Both the position numbers and the translations under genes were made by a program. Below are positions 34,139 through 45,856 of a stretch of DNA of 64,000 nt, piece by piece; positions within the stretch are counted from its first letter, which is position 1; each line of letters begins with the position of its first letter. The notes below the pieces were generated by a model. It searched no databases and had not been told where the DNA came from. It saw only the letters and a list, made by a program, of their open reading frames with translations. This DNA comes from Malachius bipustulatus (taxonomy: Eukaryota; Arthropoda; Insecta; Coleoptera; Melyridae): NCBI GenBank assembly GCA_910589415.1, contig OU342633.1, positions 55,112,404 to 55,176,403 on the forward strand. The letters run 5' to 3'.

Positions 34139-34623
34139 TGCCTCAGGAAGCCCTAGGTTAGAGCGATATGCCCGTTAAATTTATTTTGAATTTTTAATTC
34201 TTTGCGCTCATTAACATCATCATTATTATTGTAATAACCATGGGCTTTGGCGAGAGACATCTATCGGTAGCTAACCAGCACCGCCCGACGGATGGTAATG
34301 CCCCGAATTGTGGGCTGCCTATTCCCGATGGACACAAAGCTGGTAGCGTGCTGCCGTTTAGTTCTTGTCTCCGTCGGTAGATGGCAACCAACTATTGAGG
34401 TCACGGAGTTCCGTGTCACCTCTTTATTCATATAGTTGGCTTCCTGTGCTGGCCTGGCATGCATCCTCTAGTTATTTCTCGATGTGCTGTACTGATGAGG
34501 TCTAAGAGACCGAAACAACGTTGTCTGCAGCTTCGAGATGACTGGATGGCTCTGTGTGTCAGGTCTGCCTCAGGAAGCCCTAGGTTAGAGCGATATGCCC
34601 GTTAAATTTATTTTGAATTTTTA
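34139..34623 (+). mobile_element. hammerhead-bearing retrozyme- or Penelope-like repeat, 1.1 tandem units
   Basis: A 58-bp block starting TGCCTCAGGAAGCCCTAGG occurs at 34139-34196 and again at 34566-34623, so the unit is 427 bp and one full unit is followed by the start of another. The unit contains a complete type I hammerhead (34477-34538) and no protein frame of note. Both sides are (TA)n microsatellite (about 34108-34138 and 34620-34645), suggesting insertion into an AT dinucleotide tract. Partial tandem units carrying a hammerhead are the hallmark of retrozymes and of Penelope-like element termini. No reverse transcriptase or GIY-YIG endonuclease is nearby, so this copy is non-autonomous. 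Confidence 0.75.
34477..34538 (+). ncRNA. type I hammerhead self-cleaving ribozyme
   Basis: All core positions are present. Stem I is formed by TCTCGA (34477-34482) with TCGAGA (34533-34538) and by GCTGTA (34486-34491) with TGCAGC (34526-34531), separated by a TGT/T internal loop as in natural hammerheads with tertiary contacts. The core CTGATGA is at 34492-34498; stem II GGTCT/AGACC with loop AAG is at 34499-34511; GAA is at 34512-34514; stem III is ACA/TGT with loop ACGT (34515-34524). The cleavage dinucleotide is UC, with the predicted cut between 34525 and 34526. A 3-bp stem III is typical of retrozyme and Penelope hammerheads, which cleave best as dimers. Confidence 0.9.
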
Positions 34624-34649
34624 TATATATATATATATATATACATAAT

Positions 34650-36485
34650 ATCTACTTATGTATTGTAATATATTATATTCAAACAAACACGGCAAAGTCG
34701 TGTCCCGGCAGAAACTCGACGTTTGGAAGTTAATGATGTTTGCAGACGGAACTATCACCCACCAACCAAGATATGGATGTAACTCCGAGGTGTAGTTTAA
34801 TGCATATAGCTAAGACCGACTCTTTGTATGCAAATTGCTTTGATGATTGCTGCTACGGAGTTGGATTTAATTTTCCAAAACAAGGCTTCACCCGCGCTAG
34901 TCGAGTTAAAATCATTTATAGAGGTTTATAATTTTCATCTGAATTTCCTCGAGCAATGAAAGCTGCAAGGCTATTCGCAACACGCTATGGAACCATCTGA
35001 GTCGTATAAAATTTACAAAAAAAAAAGTTCCCTTATGTTGGTGTAATGATTTATGCACTCCACATAGTAAGGAGTCCATAAATTTGTCACGTCTGCAAGA
35101 ATCAATAGCCTTCTTTGACGCCTATTCGCCCTATATTGTTAAAAACAGGTAGGATCTTTTCAGCTGGATAAAATGAGCTTTGTCTAGTTGGGTCAGGGCC
35201 ACTATTATGTTTTGATTGTGAGTATGATGGCAAGCTCGCAGGTAGTTTAATGGTCATGGTCATGGATTAAAGTTTGTTTAGAGAAACTCTAAAAAATCTA
35301 CTTCATTGTAACTTATTGCAGGAAAAAGCTTTTAGTCAAATACGAACCGTTATAGCAATGCGGTTAATTTGAACGCCAAACTTTGGAGCTTTCGCTTTTT
35401 TTTTGCCATTGCAGCTAATAAATTAAAAAAAGTCACTACTAAAATGACGAAATAGGCCAAACTCCCGCTTCTTGATATTTTCACACGCACAAAAAAATGG
35501 CAAAGTAGTGCATGCATGGCTCTCAAAATTTTAGAAACATTTTGATCAACAGAGGAAAATGTTATTACGTCATTTAAAACAAGCTTCTTATTAGAAAGTT
35601 GTTTACTTTTGTCCACATCTCGTCATATCTCCTTGAACAACCTTGGATAAATCCTAATTACAAATCATTAAAATTATTTGTTTATTTTTGGTTCGGTTAC
35701 GTTCTAACATGTTGATGAGTATAAAATTAGGGGCTTCATTCGTTTTAACATGTCACTTAAATATCCTTTTGACAAGTGACATTCGAATAGAGAAAAGAAA
35801 CCGACAATAATAATTGTCTGGACGGAACGAGTTTTGTTATTGTTCTTTGGGTGAGTGCCAAATAAGGTAATGTTATCGTGGGGTTCTCTAATTGATGAAA
35901 GATGCCAAAAATGGCCGAGGAAGAAAGAAAGTTAGAGACGCGGCGGCGTCGGTAGATTCAGTTCATCCCATTTTTTAACCTCCTTAGCGAACATTTCAAA
36001 AATTTTCAACCTATTACTGTTTTTGACAAACATTGAAAATTAAGTGGGGGTATACCTACCTCCAATTTTGGAGCCACTCTATTTTGGATCGCTGCACTTA
36101 CTAGAAGAGGAAAAGTTACCTCGTCTGGTCAAATTTTAATTTTATTGCCTCGAGAAGTTGGACAAGTTTTCATTTTTTCCAAAATACTCAACAGGTTCGA
36201 TTATTAATTAATTAAACAGCAAAATTGCACCAAAAATACCTACCTAAAAGAAGGATAAATTAACTATCTAAAGAAGCGATATTTCCAATGCCAAGAAAAC
36301 GTAAATACCTGCTCAATTGCATTAAAAAAACTTGATTCATGTCGTGGAAACTTTGGCTAAGTTTCGCAAATAAAAAATACCGGGATTTTCCCGAACAGCC
36401 GAACTGTAATAAGGTTTGGCAGCGATCCAGAAAGGATGAAGCGAGAAACTGTCTGTCGCGGCGAAGATGAACGAGCAATAATATT
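34650..36485. other. non-coding sequence
   Basis: No conserved coding motif; an 88-codon minus frame at 35350-35616 has no domain. Confidence 0.4.
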
Positions 36486-36785
36486 GTTGACTGGGAGTTT
36501 TGTTTGCGAGACGTAGGAGGAAGCACATTATCTGCGATGGCGCGAGTTAAAGCAGAACTGCGCTTTGGGGCTCGGGGATCGGGGAAAAGAAGCAACGGCG
36601 TTGGGGGGACCGGACCGGCATATCGGAATCGGACTGCCGTCGTGTGTATGTATGTATATGCAGGACACAGCTGTGTCAGTAACCTGAGCAACGGGGCAAC
36701 GGGGTCGTTTTTCCGCCCACATACCCAGGGCGTGTCCCCGTGTCTTACCTGGGTTATTCGACCGTTGCCTACCGACAGATAGCTT
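36486..36785 (-). promoter_or_regulatory. GC-rich island with a donor-like site
   Basis: G+C and CpG rise sharply (GGGGATCGGGG, GGCGTTGGGGGGACCGG). On the minus strand AACCCAG followed by GTAAGACA (near 36745-36755) matches a 5' splice site. Overlapping frames on both strands (up to 143 codons) have no domain. It may be a first exon or promoter; evidence is thin. Confidence 0.2.
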
Positions 36786-37400
36786 TGTTATTATTATAAA
36801 ATAATGTGCTGGAACCAGCACCAGCACCAGCACCAGCACTTCTTGCAATCTCGCATGCAATTCACATTCATCCATACCTACATAGACACAGCAGGTAGGT
36901 ATTGCGTACCGGTAACGTAACGATTAACTGTTAACGGTTTTGCATGAATGTGAATCACCGAATCGCCGCTGCAGTCTCTGCTAGACTCGTTATAGTGCCT
37001 AGGTGCTTTCCTGAATATTATATTCATTTCATTGGCTCTTTCTGCCTGCCTGCCTGCCTTCCTTTCACCGCAGCACGTCTCTTCTTTAAGTAGAACTAGA
37101 ACTGCAACGAACGAGGAACAGAAAGTTCGCATTATTATGTTATGTTATAACTGAACGAACACTCTCTGCCATGCATCTCCAGACATTCTGATGTAACGGC
37201 TGCATGATTAATGTCATCACCAATTCACCGAGTGAAATATTTAAAGGAAGATGTAGACCAGACCGGTTGTTTTAATAAGTCTTATCGCCGCTCTTCAATC
37301 TACAGTTACATGAGTAGTCTCAATTTTGGGTGACTGACGTGCTTTAAAAAGGTGGATCAATAGAATAAATAAAAAATTAGAGCTTTTAAATGCATTCAAA
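36786..37400. other. non-coding sequence with a CAGCAC microsatellite
   Basis: (CCAGCA)n of about four units lies at 36814-36838; a similar tract occurs near 49341-49363. CCTGCCTGCCTGCC lies near 37045. No gene seen. Confidence 0.45.
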
Positions 37401-37498
37401 ATGGGCTATGCCACAATAGGATGAGCAACGCCAAAATGGGATGGGCAACGCTAAAACGGGATGGGCAATGCCAAAATGGGATAAGCACCACAATAAGG
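37401..37498. repeat. 20-bp minisatellite, about five units
   Basis: Units such as ATGGGCAACGCTAAAACGGG follow each other at 37401, 37421, 37441, 37461 and (degenerate) 37481. Confidence 0.8.
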
Positions 37499-37865
37499 TC
37501 ACTTTGCCTCTTTCCTCTATCACTCTTGGTATTTATACCAATAATGCTGAATTAGGAGGACGACAATAATACTGCAGTAATATAATGATTGTAATGCTTG
37601 GATTCAGCTAAGGGGGTCAGAGCCTATAGGAAAATGGTTGACAGTTCGAAAGAAATATTTTTGTCGGGGGAAATTCTAGAGGAATTTTTTTTGTGAGTTT
37701 AGAGGCATTGAAGAAAGTTACAGCTTCGCTATAATGACTCAGGTTACTCAAAAGGGGAAGTGGTAGGTATGTGTGCATTGGAAATGTTACCACAGAAATT
37801 CGAAACAGAATTTATCCCTGAAATTCGTTACTAATTCATGTTTACGGTAGTAAGCAGGATTTTCA
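37499..37865. other. non-coding sequence
   Basis: Nothing recognised. Confidence 0.35.
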
Positions 37866-37869
37866 GGAC

Positions 37870-38400
37870 ACGCTGAAATTTTGACAGTACGTATGTGATC
37901 AGTGTTGCTTTCGGGATCAAAGAGGAGGCTCTTCAGTCGGCCTTAGGACAATGTTAACAGGGCTGGTCTATGTGCTCATACAGACTGACGGTAGAGGAAA
38001 TGTTTTAATTTGGTGGAGTAAAATCCCACGAAGGAGTTTTACACTCTTGTGATGTCAGAAGATTCAGGATGTTAGAAATTTTGCGAGTGTCCAGGGTGAG
38101 GATAATTCGATCGATTTTTAATGGAAAAAAAAGAGATGGGCGCTGGGTTTTGATTTGAGGGCAAGCTAGCTGAAATTTTGGCCGTATATGATCCGGTATT
38201 GCTTTCGGAGCCAAAGAGGAGGTTTTTTAATCGGTTTTTGAAGAGCTTTGATTACCTGATCGCAAACTGTTAGGAGTTTTTTCTTATACCCTCCCCACTG
38301 ACGATGTCCCACAGTTTTGAGAATGTTTAATCTTCTGATGCAATCTGTTTTCAATTTTTTCACGTATAGTTCCCAGGTAACTTGTTGTTCCTAGAAATTG
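37870..38400 (-). pseudogene. decayed LINE fragment (post-RT region)
   Basis: The minus-strand frame at 38166-38363 reads CIRRLNILKTVGHRQWG, then KKKLLTVCDQVIKAL, matching the segment after the RT catalytic box in Jockey-like elements (pattern: RRLNIL..L.H..WG.....LL..Y..L). A block with TGCTTTCGG and CAAAGAGGAGG is present at both 37908-37932 and 38199-38223, giving an imperfect direct repeat of about 290 bp period. Stops interrupt all frames. Confidence 0.6.
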
Positions 38401-40195
38401 TGTTTTTTTATAGAGAAATGGGGGATAATTATTCTTCTTAGCAAGAAAAAAATCACCATAATACCAAAATTTCTATACGTTCTCTTTGATTTGATCTTGA
38501 CCACTTATTTACTTCTGGTCTGGAACTTATTCAAATAAACAACCGGAATTTTAAAAGAGACAAGCGTGGACGCGCCTTTAGGTTATATAGCTCCGTCTGC
38601 TGATCTGATTGATATAGGAAGTAAAAGTAACGGATCACTTCTCACGTAGGTAATAAAAATACAACATAAGTTTCATTGGTGTAGCAAAGCGAGATCATTA
38701 AGGAGAGAGGCAATTTTCTCGTTTGAAACTAATTTAGTTCGAGTCTTGTAGAAAGGTTAAAATAATGAGCAATTTAACTGAGAATCATCCCAGATTATGT
38801 TTTATGTGTGTGTAAACATAAAGCATTTTTTAAATTTTCAGGTCACGTCTACCTATATACCTATTTGATTAGATTTCAAAATAAGGTATAGGATTTTTTA
38901 AAGCAATTTAATCATCAGAAATAGTAAGGCTGCAGTAAAGAAATTGTTTTTCTAAGGAGTCTTAAAGTACCTATAATAGGTTATGGTCCCTTACAAAATA
39001 CTCTCGCAAAGACTTCCTCTCGTGTTCTTGTAATTAAAATTAACTTTATTTACAGGCTTCCCTTACAATAATCTTTGAAAATTTACAAAAATAATCTCTC
39101 GTTCATATAATATAGAATTCTTCTTCTTTTAATGTCCCAATTAATAAACACGTGAGAATTTAATACATAAAATCGTTAGGTCACTGACACGAATCAAGCT
39201 GCAACTCAAACCGCTTGACACAGAAAGTTGAATTTCGGCGTAACAGATTCATATCAGGGTGCAGACGGCCAATAAGGAAGGATTTTTCAAGATTCTAATT
39301 CCAAAGATGTATTTTTTATTTTTTTATTTACCTACCACGACGAAGGTCATCAATTATAATCTATAAAAAAAATTACCACTTGTTAGTTGTTATTGTTTCC
39401 TGCGTGGTATTTATAGGTAGGTACTTGGCAACCTGCTTGGCATCGAAAATACCCGCCTAGTCCCCAGATGGATCGAAAGAGATTTTATCGACTTGTCGTA
39501 TTTGAAACTTTCTAAAAATGCTGAAGATCTGGAGAAGCATCATCTGACTGGACATTAACAGCATTTCACCTGAAACTTTATAGACGAGAGTTTAATTTTT
39601 TATTACAGGCCAGGTTCAGGTTATTGACAGCAAGCGAGAGAGCAAGTAAATAGTAAATACTCGGAACATTTTTTACGACATTAAAGTTAGAACAAGTTCT
39701 TTCCATGTAGCTATATGATTGCGCAGCTGTTTCGTGAAAATGATCCCGTTAATCTTCTTTATTACAGATATGTACCTATACCTATTAAAGGCCCGGTTAT
39801 AAAAATTATGCTCAGTTGTAATACAACCATAAATGGTTATTTATTGTAGCTGTAGTAGGTATAAAGTCTTGTGATTGGGGCATATTTTTTAAGTCACGAC
39901 TGAAGAGGAAATACCTACGCGAGAGATTAGTGTTGAAGTGATTTGATGACAAATAGAAATTGAGGTGGCTCTTCTGACAGTTCTCTCTATCTTTTATGTA
40001 TTCTTCTAGTTGTTCATATCCTTACGAATTTTCCTTTTGCTTTAACTTTGGAGAGCCAATTAAATGAATAAATTTCTTTAATAATCGCTTATTTTAATTT
40101 ACAATTCACTTCCGTAAACCACACCCTGTCTATAACACTATTATCGCCTTATTATCGCTCCCTTATGTGCTTACTACTTCGCAGTCTACACTGAA
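38401..40195. other. AT-rich non-coding sequence
   Basis: No conserved coding motif or bounded repeat recognised. Confidence 0.4.
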
Positions 40196-40199
40196 TTGA

Positions 40200-41640
40200 C
40201 TATAGCACCGTTCGTTTTCTCGGTCTAGCACCGGACATTCTCGTCAGGTGATTTCTAGACATCCTGATAATCTATTTTGGAAAGTTGGTTCTCGAACTTG
40301 CCCTTTTATGGTCGAGAATTTTCCCTTAGATAAACACGGAATAACAGAAGCGTATAAGACCGCAAACGTATGCGAAACTCGTGTTAGCTTGGAATCAAGG
40401 TCCACACCCCCATTGTGCTCAGCCAACGCGACCGCGCTAGGCGGAGTCAGCCCACTTAGGCGACATCCCGGACTGACCATTGCCAATGCAGCACCGATGA
40501 CCGATGAGTCGCACTCGGATATCTCAACAATATAACTAGGCAAACGTGATTTTGTTAGAACGAACATCATCACGTACTGACCGCGATTCATGATCAGTTA
40601 CTTCCCAGTCTTCGTTTGTAACTGGGAAAAGCGATTCCACAATAATTGGGGTTCGATTTACCGAGCTCTGTCTTTCGGGGCCACTATAAGGATCGACGTG
40701 GCATACAACCAGAGAAAATCCAGCACCTGTCCGATTTACCATATCGTGAGAAGTGATCCAGAAAGCGTCGAAGAGCCAGTAAGGTCACAAACCAAACCAC
40801 CCGTTTGCCCCCTCAGTATCCCTGTGTCCCTGAGAACATCAATATCCCGTCAGTGTTCTGCGATGAGACTTAGGTACTGAGGTTAAGAGTATCTTCTACC
40901 TCTCTTGATCGAAGTTCTCGAGGAGTTCTTTGGCTTGTCTCAAACAATGGAATTCGCAAAGTTTTTCTTCTTCCTTTCGTATTTCTGCCTTGAAGAACGT
41001 ATGTTCGAAGCCATAGAATGGTTTTGGTCCTATTAAGTTTTTCTTGCCAATGAGTGGGCACGTTCATTTCCTTCAATGCAAGACAAGGACCCCATTCAGC
41101 TACGAGACATGCCCAATCGGGGGCACACAGCTTGCCAGAAACTATTTCCTTTCACGACGTTTCATTAGAATATTACACATCCAGGTGGTAATATTATCTG
41201 ATCTTCTTCTGGCTAGGAATCTTCACAAAATCATCTGGTTCTCTTATGAAGTGAAATAGAATCCTCAGTGGATCGTCGGATGAGAGAATGAAAGTCAAAG
41301 TTCCTCGATCTCTCAATACTGGGTTCGATCGATTGAGTCGAACATCCAAATTGGCAAACTGTGCTGCCAGATCAGGGTCAATATACTCCCCGATCCCTCT
41401 CACTATATAGTCACTATGCGGGTGCATTCCCCATTAATGAATGCAGACTTTACCCATGGTAGAGACATTTGGGAGTCGAAAGGAGGCTGCTGGCACGGAT
41501 TTTCAGGATACATTTCTAAGACTGCCATTCTATTGGGCTCGATTGGGAACTGTGTCAGCCGCTGCGGATAGAGCCAAGGATCTTGTCCCCAAACAACAAC
41601 AAGTTTCTAAAGTAATAGTTTAAGTTTTCTGAGATCCCTT
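40200..41640 (-). pseudogene. decayed coding-like region of unknown family
   Basis: G+C is visibly higher than in the flanks over about 1.4 kb, and the minus strand shows several successive open frames in different registers: 41194-41427 (77 codons, with GIGEYIDPDLAAQFANLDV), 40870-41076, 40536-40742, and 40244-40591 (115 codons, with SGLTPPSAVALAEHN). The abrupt composition change and relay of frames suggest a former long gene with frameshifts, perhaps from a transposon or an integrated virus. I recognise no domain and found no LTR or TIR at its borders. A non-coding GC island is the alternative. Confidence 0.35.
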
Positions 41641-42055
41641 AACACCTTTAGGGTTTTCCGGAGTTAATGTCTGAGCATGTCTGAGTGTTTCACGTTAGCG
41701 TGGAACAAAACTTGTAAACTAACTTAACTTGTAACCAAATTTTTGGGATTCCCCGATATTTGGCGATTTTTCATATTATTATGGAATCTGGGACAGGCTC
41801 CCTTTAAATCATTACCATGAGTGAATTCCATAGATAAGTATAATCGGATTAAGTGAAACGAGAGTGTACGTACGTACGTATTATATGTACATGTGGAATT
41901 GGAGCTCGAATCTCGGGAACGGGGAACAGGAATCGGTCTATCAAAGGGTTGAAGCTAAGGTCGATTTGGAGCACGTAATGGAACGGCATAAAACTCCCTT
42001 CGCATTCAAATAGATGCAATTACGCTTGTTTGTGAAACTGAAACATAAACTCGAG
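41641..42055. other. non-coding sequence with a TACG microsatellite
   Basis: (GTAC)n at about 41866-41880. No gene. Confidence 0.4.
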
Positions 42056-42134
42056 CGGAGCCGCCGCCGCCGGGTTGTGGGCTGCCGGGTCGGGTAGGCA
42101 AGGCACGCGGGACCACGGACGGGAGAGAGAGCGC

Positions 42135-42148
42135 GTTGCCCGGGCAAC
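42135..42148. promoter_or_regulatory. X-box (RFX-binding) motif, palindromic
   Basis: GTTGCCCGGGCAAC fits the RFX consensus GTNRCC-N2-RGYAAC exactly and is a perfect palindrome with a CG centre. Confidence 0.55.
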
Positions 42149-42247
42149 CGTTCAATGGCGTCTAGGGAATCAAGGGATGGCGGAACGCCGCTCGCCCGCT
42201 CGCCGAACGTGTGGGTTGATCTTATACACGAGTACACGACATTCACA

Positions 42248-42261
42248 GTTGCCATGGTAAC
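42248..42261. promoter_or_regulatory. X-box (RFX-binding) motif
   Basis: GTTGCCATGGTAAC fits the RFX consensus exactly with the common AT centre. It starts 113 bp after the first X-box. RFX factors drive ciliary genes in animals; in insects these are expressed in sensory neurons and sperm. Confidence 0.65.
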
Positions 42262-42445
42262 CAGCTGGATCGGAACGCCACGTAGACTGTTTGTGTTGAG
42301 AGCGGCAGACGGCCTCGTTTTATCGCCCTCTCATCCCCCGGCGTCCTTCCCGACCCGACCGACCCGACCGCCCGCTCCGCTGTCTACCCGGCCGTGGCTC
42401 TCTCTCTCTCTAATCGCTAACGCTAACGCTATTCGTGCCCTTTGA

Positions 42446-44897
42446 TATAACCGTAATAATAATAAGTGTATTCTGAATAATTGCCGCTCCTGCTCTATTG
42501 GACTTTTATTTGCACACGGTGGGACGGAAATAAATCAATTTCAAGTTCGGTAGTTTTGATTATCATCTATTCACGACGGCACTTCCCCATGAGCGATTTT
42601 AATAACGCAGCCAGACAGAGCAATTTAATCACTGCATAATTTAAAAATAACAACGAAATTTCCTCTTTAAATTACTGACAAAGGTTTCTCCCTTTATACC
42701 TACCTACCTACCTTTATGAGTATTTTTTTATAACAACTTAATATCAATAACCTAATTATTTATTTAGGTTGATACGATATTGATCCTACCAATACAACAA
42801 GAAATTAATTCCCATTTCCCATCATTAGTAAGTAAATTAGTGGGCGAGTTTTTTTTATCCAAATTAATGATATTTTTCTGAAGCATTTATGAGTCATAAA
42901 TTAATTATAAAGGGTCGCATCAGCCTTGAATATAAAAAGAAATAACTCGGTCCGGAATACGTAGCAGGTAATTATCTTGGTGGCTTCCTTTTCGGCACGA
43001 AATGTTAACGAAACCGTGAAGAACGCGCGGCTCTGCGGTAAAATGGTGGCCATTGTTTCGGAACAACAAAGCCCGCGTTAGATAATGAGACCAGTAATAT
43101 CATTGTCTGTCTTAAAATACAATAACGAAATTAGCTCACACATTACATGCATTAAAAATCCATTACTGCGTCCGGGGGACGCGTTAGATGTGATACGAAT
43201 TCGCCCAAGGTCAAATGAAGGACAAAGGCGAAATCCTCTCCTGCGGACGCGGATTCCGCGGTCATTCCTATTAGCACCGGTTGTACCCCTCGTAGTTATT
43301 ATGATCTTATTATAGATTCTAATTATAAACAAGGCAACAAACAAAAAAAAACCATAAGATCGTCGTCAGCGAGTTGAAATTGTCGTTAACTTTTTTACGG
43401 TCTGAATGGTACCGACCTATGAATAATTCAGAATCACCTGTCTGGACGGCTGCCCTAAATGGCGGGTTCTTTGCTATGCTACAGCATTCTTTCTTCACAC
43501 ACATGTTAACCTTATGTTCGTTTACTCGAACCGGATTATGTTGGTTGGATCACCTGCAGGCTGCTGCAGAGCGGAGAAGTTCATAGCTCCTTTTATACCT
43601 ACTCGTATTTCGGCGCATCGACACCCCACAAGCTGTTGCTGTGGGTTCAGTTTTTTCACCGGCAAAAAATTGCTTTTATAAATTATTATAAAAACAAATT
43701 ACGCGCTAAATTTAAATTACTAAAATGACAAACGAGAGCATTTCAAGCTGACTATACGAGTAGGCCTAGTCCGAGTCCTAGTCCCTCCCTAGTCAGTCCA
43801 CCGGCAGCACCAGCTGTTTTTCCTTTGCTTTGGCTGTTCCGCTGTTCTGCTTCTGCACCCTCCTGAAATATGCATGTGAACTCGAGACGTTTAGACCAAC
43901 TGAATGTTCTCATATTCTCTCGTGCCTGACATGCTCTACTCGGCTGGTCGAGCACTAGGGGAGGTCGTTCCTTCTATCTATAAAATCATAAGGTATAAAA
44001 GAGGTTCTTTCTATTCTTCTACTCTACAGTTCTCCCACAGCGTGAGCGCTAGCGCTACATTCCATTCTTCGTTTTTATGATGCCTGCTGCTTTTATTGTA
44101 GGCGTTTATTTTGAATAGAATCTGGAGAAGTTTTACGAGCTCTGACAAAGGGGCGCTCGTAACGGGACAATTATTGTCATTATTAAATTATTCAGGGATT
44201 AATATGAATTTCAGAGATGCGATTTTATTTAATTTGGGAACTTTAATGAACTTTATCAATTGAAAATCGTTTTTTGATTTGCTACTTTTATTTTAATTAA
44301 GAACACATTTAATAATAGAAAAATAACAAAAACGTTGACAAATTAAAAAACATTTTAATATGAGTTCTATAATGAGTTCTGAAGAATCTAAATTAAATTT
44401 TTTGTTTTATTTTAAGTCTACTTTGTTTTGTATAATACCTACCTACCTACTCTTTGGACAAAATGACATGTTTCCAGATAGAATTTTTAATACCTCTATA
44501 CATTTAATTAAAGCAAAGGTTGCCTTATAGCGTTGAGTGAAAGTCTTTCAATCAACGCTTATAGCAAAAATCATTTACTCAAACTATGCACCATCAGCTT
44601 AAATATAAGACCTTATAGATAAAAATGAAAAAAATTGAGAATCGTTCGTTCGTGGTTGAGGTCGTCATTACTGCTCCAAAACTGGGCATCGTCATCAGTT
44701 ACGAAATTACGCAGTTTTAGTGAATATTACCTAATGAAACTTACACCTCGTTAATTGCTCGTTTCGTCGAAAATCGTCAGAGCTCGTCGGGACAACCATG
44801 TAATCAGCAAGGTCAGTACCTATTTATTTGAAATTTACTGTAGGCTCCTGTCCCAATTTTGGGAATACCTCTGGTCCTAATCATCTTATGATATCAT
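42446..44897. other. non-coding sequence
   Basis: TACC repeats lie at about 42698-42713. A GC-richer patch at 43180-43290 and short frames at 43078-43586 have no domain. A TACC run is also at about 44440. No gene recognised. Confidence 0.4.
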
Positions 44898-45463
44898 CTA
44901 CAGAGTGCGTGACAGTATAAGCGAATTTATAGGCATGAAAACGACAAAAAATTCAACTGTTTGAGTTCCAGGCCTGCTCGATTAGATTAAATAAGAAATT
45001 TTACTATTATGTTCACGTTTAATAAATCAAGATGCCTCAAAAGGGGCATTCTTTTTGTTTTCTATGTAGATAAAAAAGAAACCTCTTTTGCGCGAAATAT
45101 CGAAAAAATTATTTTAAAAAGTTGCTAAGAATTCAAAATTATGCAAGCATGTCGAATTTCATATAATGATCGTAAAGCAAAGAACTTTTTTAAATTATTT
45201 TGTAAAAACCATTTGAAAACCAGATTTGACTGACTGGACTCTGTGCTAAAGTCATGTCTTAAGTCTAGTATTTTCACATTTTAGATACTTCGTGCAAAGA
45301 GGTACTTCACCAACACAGAAAACAAAAAAAATCCTGTCAAGGCATTCTTGATTTATTAGGCATCAAAATAAGATAAATTTCTTATCTAATCAAGCAGACC
45401 TGGAACTCAAACAGTCAAATCTCAACACGAAAATTTTTGTATAATAATTCGACACACTGTATA
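44898..45463. mobile_element. palindromic element of about 566 bp with CTACAGAGTG/CACACTGTATA ends
   Basis: The inner arms pair clearly: ACTGTTTGAGTTCCAGGC (about 44959) with GACCTGGAACTCAAACAGT (about 45399), and AATAAATCAAGATGCCT with its mirror AGGCATTCTTGATTTATT. The outer 50 bp are more diverged but still mirror-related. Its ends recall the TATACAGGGTG elements elsewhere in the window. Non-coding. Confidence 0.65.
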
Positions 45464-45856
45464 ATAATTAATCCACATTTAAGCATAACACCCGCTCAAC
45501 AAACAACAAACAATATATTTTTTTAAGAATGGAAGACTGTGGAACTAAGGAAGAAAATTTCTTGGGATTGTTTGATAGTGGCAGCACTGAAAATCGCGAT
45601 TTTAAAATATAAAAAAGAAGAATAGAAAGAGAGAAAAAGAGAAAACATATTTCCAGATAATAAAGGCGAGAAAAATATTCAGATAACTTTTTAAACAGCG
45701 ATCAACAAAATTAAAAAATATACTAATTTATGAAATCTTCAAAGAATTGGTGGCTTTTCTGAAATGTTTAGTAAACTAGCAAAAATCGCCTGGTCTCGAT
45801 CAAGAGTATTTATTAAAATTGACATAAGAAAGCCGATTCATTCAAGTATAGTTATT
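45464..45856. other. AT-rich spacer
   Basis: Nothing recognised. Confidence 0.4.

Larger units (their letters stand above)
42056..42445. promoter_or_regulatory. CpG-rich promoter-like island with two X-boxes
   Basis: Over about 390 bp, G+C and CpG are the highest in the window (CCGCCGCCGCCGGG near 42060, GACCCGACCGACCCGACCG near 42350). It includes GA/CT runs (GAGAGAGAGCGCG near 42123 and CTCTCTCTCTCT near 42401) that resemble GAGA-factor sites, and two perfect RFX X-box matches. No TATA box, conserved protein frame or convincing splice donor was found, so direction and target gene are unknown. This is the best candidate in the window for an active host promoter or enhancer. Confidence 0.5.

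Noticed and set aside
34194..34464. Short minus-strand frames in the hammerhead unit
   Set aside because: They show no similarity to reverse transcriptase or GIY-YIG endonuclease and overlap each other.
36260..36875. Overlapping open frames of 90-143 codons on both strands
   Set aside because: They occupy the same GC-rich island in opposite directions, as expected from low stop frequency in CpG-rich DNA.
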